Shown: piece after piece, positions 17,251 through 25,644 of the stretch
How the letters are laid out: each line of letters opens with the position of its first letter
Position numbering within the stretch: the first letter of the stretch is position 1
Source of the DNA: Runella slithyformis DSM 19594
GTDB taxonomy: Bacteria; Bacteroidota; Bacteroidia; Cytophagales; Spirosomataceae
Direction: 5' to 3'
Assembly: GCF_000218895.1 (NCBI RefSeq)
Contig: NC_015703.1
Location: 2,679,001 to 2,743,000, forward strand
DNA: 64,000 bases
Notes under the pieces: model-generated
The model's database searches: none
What the model saw: the letters and a program-made list of their open reading frames with translations, nothing else
Told to the model about the DNA's origin: nothing
Program-made: the position numbers and the translations under genes

Positions 17251-17877
17251 TTATTTTAAAAACTCCTGCCAGAAAAGTTTGGTTGCCACGCCCAGAAAGA
17301 CCAGTCCCGTAACAATATTGATGTAATGAATCACTTTAATGGTGAGCAAGCGGCGCAGGCGGTGGGCATACACGGCCAAGGCTGACTCCGTAGCGCCAAC
17401 ACCGACAAGACTCATGCTGAAAAACATAATCATTTCGCTGAGGTCGTAGCGCCCTTTGGTACGGAGATAGGTGGCAATGGCCGCCCACGACATAAAATTG
17501 ATGGGATTGAGGGCATTGAGGGCCACGCCTTTAAAGAAATATTTTAGGTTAGAACGTCTTCGGCTTCGGTCATCTTCATAGGTTTTAGGTTCCAGCGTTG
17601 GTACTTTCAAAAAGTTTCCAATGGCCAAAATTACCAAAAAGATAATCCCAACGGCCCCGACCCATTTGTCAAAATGGTTGATTTGGGGTAAAAATGCCGT
17701 TCCGAAAATGGCCGTAAAAATGAAAAAAGCATCACTGGCGACCACGCCCAGCGCAATCTGTACTCCGCTGCGATAGCCGCGCTCAATACTCGTTTGTATC
17801 AACGCAAAAAAAACCGTTCCAAAGGTCAGACACAATAAAATTCCCGCGATCAATCCGTATAAAGCTGCCGGAAGCAT
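17251..17877 (-). CDS. LysE/RhtB-family amino-acid exporter
   Basis: 208 residues with about six membrane spans. The N-terminus has LIAGILLCLTFGTVFFALIQTSIERGYRSG, equivalent to the LysE signature G-x(n)-P-G-P, but with the usual Pro-Gly-Pro replaced. ALNPINFMSWAAIATYL in the middle matches the conserved NPK/NP motif of the family. It exports amino acids or related metabolites across the inner membrane. 57 bp separate it from the upstream Nudix gene on the same strand. Confidence 0.8.
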   Translation of the reverse strand: MLPAALYGLIAGILLCLTFGTVFFALIQTSIERGYRSGVQIALGVVASDAFFIFTAIFGTAFLPQINHFDKWVGAVGIIFLVILAIGNFLKVPTLEPKTYEDDRSRRRSNLKYFFKGVALNALNPINFMSWAAIATYLRTKGRYDLSEMIMFFSMSLVGVGATESALAVYAHRLRRLLTIKVIHYINIVTGLVFLGVATKLFWQEFLK

Positions 17878-17934
17878 AGGTTTTCGGTTATTGTTTAATA
17901 AAAAAGTAAGGCTGTTCGTATAGTGACAGCGTGC

Positions 17935-18492
17935 TTAAATACCTCTCAGTCTCGCCACTTTCAGCAGGCCCATGACGCTCAGAGAATCGGTTATTTCGGA
18001 GCGCATTACCATTTCAATGGCTTCCCTGAGCGGAATCCGTGCCACGTGCAGTTGCTCGGTGTCTTCAGGTTGCTGTTGGGCTTGGGTAAGTTGCTCGGCA
18101 ACGTACAGAAAACCCTCTTCGTCGCCAACGGAATTGGACAGGTGAACCCGCGCAATTTGGGTCCATTGGGCCGCAATAAGACCCGTTTCTTCCAGCAATT
18201 CGCGTTTGGCACCCTCAATGGGGTCTTCATCCATCGGGCCGCCGCCTTCGGGAATTTCCCATGAGTATTCTTCCAACGGATAGCGATACTGACCTACGAG
18301 ATAGGTAAAGCCTTCGTCGTCGATGGGAATCACGCCGATGGCTTTATTTTTATAATGGACCACGCCGTAAATCCCCGGCCCGCCGCTGGGATTGAGGACT
18401 TCTTCGTGCCGTACCTGAATCCATTTATTATCGTACACCACCTTGGAGGTGAGCGTTTTCCACGGGTTTTCTGTTTCGAAAGGAAGAGACAT
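17935..18492 (-). CDS. Nudix hydrolase, ADP-ribose pyrophosphatase type
   Basis: 185 residues. The Nudix box is complete: the Gly-x5-Glu-x7-Arg-Glu-Leu-x-Glu-Glu-x-Gly-Leu pattern occurs in the stretch GGGPMDEDPIEGAKRELLEE, followed by TGL (about residues 82-104). The upstream beta strands (VRHEEVLNPSGGPGIYGVVHYKNKAIGVIPI) match the ADP-ribose pyrophosphatase subgroup. It hydrolyses nucleoside diphosphate derivatives in the cytoplasm. It is followed by the LysE-type gene. Confidence 0.9.
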   Translation of the reverse strand: MSLPFETENPWKTLTSKVVYDNKWIQVRHEEVLNPSGGPGIYGVVHYKNKAIGVIPIDDEGFTYLVGQYRYPLEEYSWEIPEGGGPMDEDPIEGAKRELLEETGLIAAQWTQIARVHLSNSVGDEEGFLYVAEQLTQAQQQPEDTEQLHVARIPLREAIEMVMRSEITDSLSVMGLLKVARLRGI

Positions 18493-18586
18493 ATCCGGCT
18501 GAATTTCTAATGGAGTGTGTTAAAGATAAAATAGAATGCTTTGCTGCGACGTTAATATTTAATACACGATGTTGGGGGTAAACCCG

Positions 18587-18594
18587 TAACTTTG
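18587..18594 (+). promoter_or_regulatory. -7 box TAACTTTG before the CDF gene
   Basis: TAACTTTG directly overlaps the first possible GTG codon (18594) of the downstream frame. If this box is used, transcription begins near 18600 and the true start must be further in. No TTG at the usual -33 spacing. Confidence 0.5.
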
Positions 18595-18617
18595 TGGCCA
18601 ATTACCCCAAAAAAGTC

Positions 18618-19622
18618 GTGCAAGTTAGCCAAAATTCTAAATTCCGTTGGATTATCCTCTCGCTTAGTCTGAGTATAATTCTGATGGTAATCAAGTTTTC
18701 CGCCTATTATCTGACCTGTTCCAATGCCATTTTAAGTGATGCGCTGGAGTCGATCATCAACGTCATTGCCAGTGGTTTTGCCTTTTACAGTATCTACCTT
18801 TCATCGCAGCCCAAAGATACCGATCATCCCTACGGACACGGGAAAATAGAGTATTTCTCTTCGGGTTTTGAAGGGGCGCTTATCATCATTGCGGGCGTAT
18901 GGATCGCGGTGGAAGCCGTTCAGCATTTACTGCATCCTCAACCTATTCAGCACTTGGATTGGGGACTTCTCCTGATCCTGTTTACGGTTATTGTCAACGG
19001 CATTGTGGGCTATTATCTTCAAAAAGTGGGGAAAAGTACCCGCTCGGAAGCGCTCATTGCCGATGGCAAACACCTGATGACCGATAGCCTGAGCAGTGTG
19101 CTGATTCTGGTAGGATTGGGCCTGCTCATTCTTACAGGACTGCAATGGATCGACAGTGCGGCATCGTTGGTATTGTCACTGGTGATATTTTACAATGGAT
19201 TTACGCTCATTCGCGGGTCGGTAGCGGCGCTGATGGATCAAACCGATCCGGAGCTGTTGGAACGTATCGTCAACATTCTCAAAAACCACAAACGCGCCTA
19301 TTGGATCGATGTGCATAACATGCGTATTCAGAAATACGGCTCCGATCTGCACATTGACTGCCATTTGACCCTGCCGTATTATTGGGATCTGCGACAGGTA
19401 CACGAGGCGGTGCAGGAATTTGAAGAAGCGCTGGAGAAAGATGCCGGCGGGCATGTTGAGTTTTTTATTCACGTCGACCCCTGCCTTCCCGAATGCTGTC
19501 ATTATTGCCGCCTGGCCGATTGTCCCGTTCGGGCCGAAGCTTTTAGAAAAGACATTGATTGGAGTATTCATAACTTATCCAAAAATCAAAAACACTTTGT
19601 GGAGCCTGAAGGAGACTCCTAA
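18618..19622 (+). CDS. Cation diffusion facilitator family transporter
   Basis: About 334 residues, starting at the GTG at 18618. The longer frame starts at 18594 inside a promoter-like TAACTTTG, so I prefer the inner start. Six membrane spans; HPYGHGKIEYFSS between spans 2 and 3; span 5 metal site HLMTD (His-x3-Asp). In span 2 the usual His/Asp-x3-Asp is replaced by Glu-x3-Asn (SDALESIINV), so the selectivity may differ from Zn. The cytoplasmic ferredoxin-like domain ends in a Cys-rich tail (CLPECCHYCRLADCP, six Cys) that could bind metal. It exports divalent cations. Confidence 0.9.
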   Translation: MQVSQNSKFRWIILSLSLSIILMVIKFSAYYLTCSNAILSDALESIINVIASGFAFYSIYLSSQPKDTDHPYGHGKIEYFSSGFEGALIIIAGVWIAVEAVQHLLHPQPIQHLDWGLLLILFTVIVNGIVGYYLQKVGKSTRSEALIADGKHLMTDSLSSVLILVGLGLLILTGLQWIDSAASLVLSLVIFYNGFTLIRGSVAALMDQTDPELLERIVNILKNHKRAYWIDVHNMRIQKYGSDLHIDCHLTLPYYWDLRQVHEAVQEFEEALEKDAGGHVEFFIHVDPCLPECCHYCRLADCPVRAEAFRKDIDWSIHNLSKNQKHFVEPEGDS

Positions 19623-19742
19623 ACGGTTTTTTAATTTTTTAAATAAGTCCAATATTTGCAGATATTGTTGATAATCAGCAAATTGATAATCAGTACTTTG
19701 CTTTGTCTAAAATTTAACATAGCGTTTTGGAATCCGATTTCT

Positions 19743-19750
19743 TAACTTTG
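19743..19750 (+). promoter_or_regulatory. -7 box TAACTTTG before the PurF-like gene
   Basis: TAACTTTG 35 bp before the ATG at 19785. A TTG at 19727-19729 is closer than the normal -33 spacing. Confidence 0.5.
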
Positions 19751-19784
19751 TGTTAACAAATCGTCACACACTTCATACTCCCTG

Positions 19785-21692
19785 ATGAGCGACGTCATAA
19801 AACACGAATGCGGGATTGCCCTCATTCGACTCCGAAAGCCGTTTCAATACTATATTGATAAATACGGCACACCCCTCTACGCGGTTTATAAGCTTCATAC
19901 CTTGATGGAAAAACAGGTGAACCGAGGCCAGGATGGTGCCGGGGTAGCCAACATCAAACTGGAAGTTCCGCCCGGCAGCCGCTATATCAGCCGCTACCGC
20001 TCGGTCGATGCCCAACCCGTAGCTGAGATCTTTAAAAAGGTACAGAAGAAATTCAAAAAAGCCTTCAAAGAACTCAAAGGGGACCAAAAAGACCTCCGTT
20101 ATGATGCCAAGTGGCTGCAGGAAAACGTGGCCTTTACGGGCGAGGTTTGGTTAGGTCACTTACGGTATGGTACCCACGGGGCCAACGAAATAGAGAACTG
20201 CCACCCGATGCTGCGTCAAAACAACTGGCGAAGCAGAAACCTGGTCGTCGCCGGAAACTTCAACATGACCAACGTCGACACGCTTTTTGATAAGCTCGTT
20301 TCGTTGGGTCAGCACCCCAAAGACCGGGTCGATACCGTTACGGTCATGGAAAAGATCGGCCACTTTTTGGATGAAGAGAACCAACGCGTTTTTGACCGCT
20401 TCAAAGGCATTTACGAAAATCCCGATCTCTCCGACGTCATCGAAGACAACATGGACATGGTGCGCGTATTGCACCGCTCGTGCCGCGATTTCGACGGTGG
20501 TTTTGCCATGTGCGGCATGACCGGTTCCGGACAGGCCTTCGTGGTGCGTGACCCTTCGGGCATTCGTCCGGCGTATTACTATGCCGATGATGAAGTGGTG
20601 GTGGTGGCTTCCGAAAAGCCCGCCATCAAAGCGGCTTTTGATGCCAATTATGCCGATATTAAAGAAATCTCTCCCGGTCATGCGCTGATCATTGATAAAT
20701 ACGGCGAATACGACCAACACCAGATTCTGAAGCCGTTGGAGAAACGTTCGTGCAGTTTTGAGCGAATCTATTTTTCCCGGGCCTCCGATCCTGATATTTA
20801 CCACGAGCGCAAGCAACTGGGTAAATTGCTGATTCCTCAAATTTTGGAAGAAGTCGACTATGACCTCGAAAATACGGTCTTCTCTTACATTCCGAATACG
20901 GCCGAAACGGCCTTTTTTGGACTGGTGGAAGGACTGGAAGAATACTTAGCCAAGCAGCGCAAAAAAGCCATTCTGGACGGAAATCTGTCGCCCGAAGAGC
21001 TGGATAAAGTGCTGTCGTTCCGCCCGCGTATCGAAAAGTTGGTCTCAAAGGATGTGAAGCAGCGGACGTTTATCACGAGCGACGCCGCCCGTGATGAAAT
21101 GGTTTCGCACGTGTACGACATGACCTACGAGGTAGTCAAAAAAGGCGTGGATACGATCGTGGTGGTGGATGATTCGATTGTGCGCGGTACGACGTTGGAA
21201 AAAAGTATTTTGCGTTTGCTGGACCGCCTCGGGCCCAAGAAGATCGTCATCGTGTCGTCGGCCCCGCAGATACGTTATCCTGACTGTTACGGTATTGATA
21301 TGTCGAAAGTGAAAGACTTTGTCGCTTTCCGGGCTACGTTGCAACTCCTGAAAGAACGCGGTTTAGACAACCTGCGCGACGAAGTATACGCCCAGTGCGT
21401 TGCTTCGCTTGAAACAGACAATGCATACCACCAAAACTACGTAAAGGCCCTGTTTGAGCCATTCACCCCCGAAGAAGTTTCGCGCAAAGTAGCTGACATC
21501 GTTCGTCCGAAAGACTTAAAGGCCGAATTGTCCATTATTTTCCAAACGGTCGAAAATCTGCACGAAGCCTGTCCGAACCACAGCGGTGACTGGTATTTTA
21601 CCGGAAACTATCCCACGCCGGGAGGAAATCGGGTCGTAAATAAAGCCTATGCTAATTTCTACGAAGGCAAAGGGGTCGTGAGAGCGTATTAA
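19785..21692 (+). CDS. purF: Amidophosphoribosyltransferase family protein, long form
   Basis: 635 residues, about 130 longer than classical PurF. The glutamine amidotransferase nucleophile is Cys9 (KHECGIALI), which requires removal of a short propeptide. NRGQDGAGVA, HLRYGTHG and SGIRPAYYY follow. The PRPP-binding motif is VVVDDSIVRGTT (about 460-471), and the YGIDM loop follows. Insertions at about 70-110 and 165-220 account for the extra length. It makes 5-phosphoribosylamine from PRPP and glutamine, the first step of purine synthesis, or is a paralog with a related role. A strong terminator follows directly. Confidence 0.88.
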   Translation: MSDVIKHECGIALIRLRKPFQYYIDKYGTPLYAVYKLHTLMEKQVNRGQDGAGVANIKLEVPPGSRYISRYRSVDAQPVAEIFKKVQKKFKKAFKELKGDQKDLRYDAKWLQENVAFTGEVWLGHLRYGTHGANEIENCHPMLRQNNWRSRNLVVAGNFNMTNVDTLFDKLVSLGQHPKDRVDTVTVMEKIGHFLDEENQRVFDRFKGIYENPDLSDVIEDNMDMVRVLHRSCRDFDGGFAMCGMTGSGQAFVVRDPSGIRPAYYYADDEVVVVASEKPAIKAAFDANYADIKEISPGHALIIDKYGEYDQHQILKPLEKRSCSFERIYFSRASDPDIYHERKQLGKLLIPQILEEVDYDLENTVFSYIPNTAETAFFGLVEGLEEYLAKQRKKAILDGNLSPEELDKVLSFRPRIEKLVSKDVKQRTFITSDAARDEMVSHVYDMTYEVVKKGVDTIVVVDDSIVRGTTLEKSILRLLDRLGPKKIVIVSSAPQIRYPDCYGIDMSKVKDFVAFRATLQLLKERGLDNLRDEVYAQCVASLETDNAYHQNYVKALFEPFTPEEVSRKVADIVRPKDLKAELSIIFQTVENLHEACPNHSGDWYFTGNYPTPGGNRVVNKAYANFYEGKGVVRAY

Positions 21693-21716
21693 GCGTTAAT
21701 CATTAGCAATTATTAT

Positions 21717-21752
21717 AAACCCCTGTCAGCTAAAACGTTGACAGGGGTTTTT
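21717..21752 (+). terminator. Rho-independent terminator of the PurF-like gene
   Basis: 12-bp stem AAACCCCTGTCA / TGACAGGGGTTT with a 10-base loop, followed by a T-tract, 24 bp after the stop. Confidence 0.9.
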
Positions 21753-22176
21753 GTGTGCGTTTTGTTTTGACAACCATATTTCTCATTTGATTCAATTATA
21801 ATTTATACGGGTAGTGTCTTTAGGGCAAGGATAAGGGCATTTCGAAACAGAAATGATAATGATTTTTTCATGATTTTAAGGAGTTTTAATGAAATATGAT
21901 AGACCGAAGTTTAATTGTAATGCGTTAGAATTAGCAGAAATTTTTGAGTTGGCATAAGGATCCATATTTGGCTTTAATTCGCCAACTCTTTTTTCTGTTT
22001 GATAAGCGGCAAGCACTTCCACAGAAAGCCTTTTAGTCACAAAGTAGTTTCCACCTATTCCATAAGAAAGAGTAGATAAGGTACCTCTTTGAATCTCTTC
22101 AGCGTTGTACCCACCTATATCATTATGTTTACCTATTAAATATTTTACTTCTGTAAAAAGTCCCGCTTTTTTATTA

Positions 22177-23242
22177 TTGATGGGTGAATAGGTTTATAAA
22201 GTTTGTAAATTGCATTTATGAAAGCAAAATACAAACCATCAGATTACGAAATACTACGTCGCCGCTGCGTGGAGTTGAAAGAAGCGGGTTGGAAGCAGAA
22301 GGACATCACCTCGGCTCTTGGACTGACCGAGGGCTGGGTAAGCCAGACGCTGAAAAAGTATCGGGAGTTGGGGGCGGAAGGCTTGCTGGCCCGAAAGCCG
22401 CCAGGTTCGTTGCCTAAACTGACGTCAGAACAGCTTTCGCAGCTTGTCGAAGAGCTTAAACAAGGTGCTGTCAGCCACGGTTTTCCCGGCCACATCTGGA
22501 CACGCTCTCGTGTCAACGAGTTGATTGGCAGGCTATTCGGTGTCAGCTACGACCTAACGCAGGTGGGGCGTATCCTAAAAAAAACTGGGATGGAGCTTGC
22601 AGAAGCCCGCCAAAAAGGCTCGCCAGCAGAGCAAGCAGAAAGTCCAGCAGTGGCGGGAAGAGACGGTACCGGAATTAAAAAAAGCCGAGGATGAGAACCG
22701 TGCTATCGTATATATCGATGAATCAGGCTTCTATCTGCTCCCCCTCGTTTGCCGTACGTGGGCACCCAAGGGTAAAACGCCCATTATCGAGGAGAAGGCG
22801 GGCAAAGAACACCTCAGTCTGATCGCCGCGATGGCCCCTAATGGGAGGCTGTACGTCGGCGGACAAGACAAGGCATACAAGTAGTGAGGGGGTGGTTGAC
22901 TTTCTGGAGTACCTATGCCGCAGGTACCGCAGCAAGGACTTGATCGTGATCTGGGATGGCGCGACCATCCACCGTAGCCAAGCCATAAAGGACTTTTTGG
23001 CGCGCAAGAAAGGGCGCGTGCACCTTGTGGCCCTGCCTGGTTATAGCCCGGAACTGAACCCGGTCGAGTTGCTGTGGAGTCAGTTAAAAAGAGAGCTCAA
23101 AAACCGGGTATTCCTCGACCTGACAGATTTGGCCGAAGTGTTGAAAGAAAAAATTGAGGAGGTCAGAAAAGACACGGAATTGCTGGTTTCATTCTTTAAA
23201 AAGAAGGAAGTAGCTTTCTTTACAGGATAATTCATCTATCAA
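22177..23242 (+). mobile_element. IS630-family insertion sequence (1066 bp)
   Basis: The ends form an imperfect terminal inverted repeat: TTGATGGGTGAAT at the left and the complement of TTGATAGATGAAT at the right (11 of 13 match). It is flanked by the dinucleotide TA on both sides (22175-22176 and 23243-23244), the target duplication typical of IS630/Tc1. It carries one transposase gene, broken into three frames. It sits within an outer-membrane protein gene. Confidence 0.9.
22218..23230 (+). pseudogene. IS630-family transposase, two frameshifts
   Basis: Three frames make one protein of about 337 residues. Frame 1 (22218 to about 22584) is the helix-turn-helix part (DITSALGLTEGWVSQTLKKY). 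At an A8 run (22577-22584) the frame must move +1 to give LKKLGWSLQKP, the family consensus. Frame 2 carries VYIDESGF with the first catalytic Asp and ends near 22884. A second +1 change around 22870-22880 leads to frame 3, with IWDGATIHRS (second Asp) and YSPELNPVELLW (Glu). The A8 change could be programmed or due to transcript slippage. The second has no slippery run, so the copy is probably dead. Confidence 0.88.
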
Positions 23243-23634
23243 TAATTATGTAGAATCGTCCAAAGGGTCCCCAAGTAAATGTATTGTAATTGCGGTCAGT
23301 TAATATCTCGGGTGAGCCAAATTCCTCTCTTCTGAAATTGTAATTGAGTGCTCCGCCAATCACAAGACGATTAAAAAAAGGATATCCTACTCCTAATGAT
23401 GAATTGAGTTGAAGCTGATTTCTAGTTAAGTCATCGATATCATTATTGGGTTTTTTGTGAATAGTAATTGTGCTATTAGTGTTCCTGAACGACAAATTTC
23501 CATTTAGGAAAATAGTCTTAGAGGAGACCTGTGCCATTGTATTTTGAATACTGCAAATACAAATGAGTGCAATTACTTTTAGCAAGTTTTGAGTTAGATA
23601 TTTCATAACATTAGTTTGGAAAGGTTGATAATGC

Positions 23635-23685
23635 AATGTTAAAAACGTTCAATGCAATTGGCTTGCATTGAATTAAATTTTTTAT
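23635..23685 (-). promoter_or_regulatory. 51-bp upstream element, copy A
   Basis: 46 of 51 bases match the element at 26951-27001. The core is a perfect dyad CAATGCAA-TTGGC-TTGCATTG. It ends 29 bp before the start of the interrupted barrel gene. Confidence 0.7.
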
Positions 23686-23711
23686 CCTATTTTTTTGTTA
23701 TTATTAGCGTT

Positions 23712-25115
23712 TCATCTTAAAATTTGAACCCACCCTTTCAACTTATGCTGAACAACTTCACTTGACAATTGATAGTAATAAATCCCATAAACCAAATCTC
23801 TGCCATCCCAGCTATTATCATAGTTGTTATTCATATATACCCTATTTCCCCAACGATTATAAACTTCTAACTTCCAAGGTATAAGGGTAATATTATCAAT
23901 CACAAATAAATCATTTAGCCCATCCCCATTAGGCGTAAATACATTGGGAACCTTACCCGGACAATCAAGATAGTTAACAATAATTGTATCACTACTTGGG
24001 CAATTTGCTGAAAGTGACTTGGCATTGTAAACGCCACTGGAATTTGCTTTAAAAAAAGTACCGGTACTGCCATCTTGCCACAGAAGATTTTCTCCCATTG
24101 AAGACAATAAAGGAGGGGAGGTATTATTACATAGTATAGTATCAGACCCTAAATTTACTTTTCTTTTGAGCGATACCTGAATTGAGTCGCGAACTCTACA
24201 ACCTTTGTAAGCCAGTTCTAAGGTATATCTCCCGGCTTGCTTAATAACATAATTACTTTGGTTTGTCCCGTCATTCCATAAAAACGTATAAGGCTTCAAA
24301 CTATCCAGTTCAAAACTGAGCTGCTGTCCTTCACACAAAGTAGTATCGGCCCCCAGAAATTTAGGTATAGGCAAACCGGGAACATCTACTTCTTCAACTG
24401 TTATTTTATCCACTAAATAATAGGGCCCAATATCAGTATTATAAGTAGCCTTTTCGAAAGTAGTTTGTTCATGGCTCATGAAATTACCTATCGTAAGATA
24501 TTCATATGCTTCTTTAGCCTGAAAACAATCGCTGATTTTCTCCCATTTCTTTGGATTGGAAAGCACTCGATTTTCGACTACCTGTGGTATTTGTAATAGC
24601 CCGGCCCCGGGAGGAGTGAAATTGGTGAGAGAATCCATAGAAAACAATACCCCCATGTTGTTACAAGCTAAGGAGGAGGTAAAGTAAAACAAGACATAAA
24701 ACTCTACGTGGTATATCTTGCCTTTTTGCAATGGTTGTTTGAGCTTTATTTGTAAATACTCTCGATAATTCTTAGAAATTACGTCATTAGGCGGAGTAAA
24801 TTTACTAAAATCAGATAAAAAAATCCCCGCACACATTGTTCCTTCATAAGGGGTAAGAGAATAATTATCTAAACTTGTTGTGCAGGGTCTCTCCGTACTT
24901 TCAGTCCAAATATCACTTGTCCCGAAGGTGGGGGTGTACCACTCTTTTACATACCTCTGTATCCCAAGTTGGTTGGTAATTCTACCACAAGGAATCTGAA
25001 AATATTCTTCAAAACTCGAATTGGGAACTAAGTTTTGAGAAAAACCGGGTGCACAACTGAAACATAACAATAAAAGGCCATTTAAAAACTTCGGCCAATA
25101 GTTAAAACAGGCCAT
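23712..25115 (-). CDS. Type IX secretion cargo with gliding-motility (type B) C-terminal domain
   Basis: 467 residues. A signal peptide is followed by NLVPNSSFEEY, a lectin-like opening common in Bacteroidota surface proteins. Two Ig-like/PKD-like modules lie at about 245-320 and 320-380 (LGADTTLCEGQQLSF..., LGSDTILCNN...). NVFTPNGDGLNDLF near 391 is the hallmark of the CHU_C/TIGR04131 domain, and the chain ends GIYYYQLSSE...WVQILR as type B sorting signals do. It should be exported through the type IX system and held at the surface. The start lies within the preceding barrel gene (34-bp overlap). Confidence 0.88.
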   Translation of the reverse strand: MACFNYWPKFLNGLLLLCFSCAPGFSQNLVPNSSFEEYFQIPCGRITNQLGIQRYVKEWYTPTFGTSDIWTESTERPCTTSLDNYSLTPYEGTMCAGIFLSDFSKFTPPNDVISKNYREYLQIKLKQPLQKGKIYHVEFYVLFYFTSSLACNNMGVLFSMDSLTNFTPPGAGLLQIPQVVENRVLSNPKKWEKISDCFQAKEAYEYLTIGNFMSHEQTTFEKATYNTDIGPYYLVDKITVEEVDVPGLPIPKFLGADTTLCEGQQLSFELDSLKPYTFLWNDGTNQSNYVIKQAGRYTLELAYKGCRVRDSIQVSLKRKVNLGSDTILCNNTSPPLLSSMGENLLWQDGSTGTFFKANSSGVYNAKSLSANCPSSDTIIVNYLDCPGKVPNVFTPNGDGLNDLFVIDNITLIPWKLEVYNRWGNRVYMNNNYDNSWDGRDLVYGIYYYQLSSEVVQHKLKGWVQILR

Positions 25116-25609
25116 GGAATAGGAACGGAGATTTTTGGTTTTATACGACCATCGATAAAATCACTATGTAGAAGTTCAAACATGGCATTAGCTCTGAAAA
25201 TCCATCCTGAATTAGGTCTTTGAAAACGATAACCTAAACGAGAACTAGCTGAAACACTTGGAATAAAAGGTTCTGCAATGATAAATTGAGGATAAGGAGG
25301 CGTCGTTTTTTGCCTAAAATAGGCGAATTGTACACCGGCTTCAAAATGGTGTTTCCTTTTTGTGGTAATACCTGCAAAATCAAAATAAATGCCTTGACGT
25401 GGTGGGATTCCCCCTTTTACTCCCAGCCCTATTCTACTACTCCAAGCTATTTTCTTACTTTCTGCCAAAATACGCTCGTAGCTCAAGGAATAAACAGTAG
25501 GTGCCGGTATGTCTAATTGGATTGAATTACGAGCTAAAAAAAATCTATCCTGTGTTTTACTTTCAGTAACAGCTACAAGCAATGTCAATAACAAGAGCAG
25601 ATGTTTCAT
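25082..25609 (-). CDS. Small outer-membrane beta-barrel protein, partner of the type IX cargo
   Basis: 175 residues with a signal peptide (KHLLLLLTLLVAVTES) and about eight amphipathic strands (for example SLSYERIL, IYFDFAG, HHFEAGVQFAYF, SSRLGYRFQ, GWIFRANAMFELL). It ends in VLTIGRSF, a typical C-terminal strand with terminal Phe. It overlaps the start of the type B cargo gene by 34 bp. Type B cargo is often paired with PorP/SprF-like barrels. This one is much shorter than SprF (about 300 residues), so it is an analogue at most. Confidence 0.65.
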   Translation of the reverse strand: MKHLLLLLTLLVAVTESKTQDRFFLARNSIQLDIPAPTVYSLSYERILAESKKIAWSSRIGLGVKGGIPPRQGIYFDFAGITTKRKHHFEAGVQFAYFRQKTTPPYPQFIIAEPFIPSVSASSRLGYRFQRPNSGWIFRANAMFELLHSDFIDGRIKPKISVPIPWPVLTIGRSF

Positions 25610-25644
25610 AGGATTTTTAACTTTTTTATTATCAAATGTTCAAA

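Larger units (their letters stand above)
21876..23606 (-). pseudogene. Outer-membrane beta-barrel protein gene, disrupted by an IS630-type insertion
   Basis: The N-terminal half (23243-23606) starts MKYLTQNLLKVIALICICS, has a signal peptide ending near AQ, and runs to WGPFGRFYI. The C-terminal half (21876-22176) reads KKAGLFTEVKYLIGKHND and ends with the barrel-closing LQLNFGLSYFIKTP. Removing 22177-23242 and one copy of the TA duplication joins the halves in frame at RFYII|NKKAG, giving a protein of about 220 residues. Alternating aromatic/hydrophobic strands mark a small OMP_b-brl type barrel. The insertion leaves a truncated N-terminal product with a few foreign residues. The upstream element at 23635-23685 is shared with another operon. 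Confidence 0.88.

Noticed and set aside
20160-21344. Long minus-strand frames within the PurF-like gene
   Set aside because: Antisense to a strongly conserved enzyme; no signal peptide, motif or start context.
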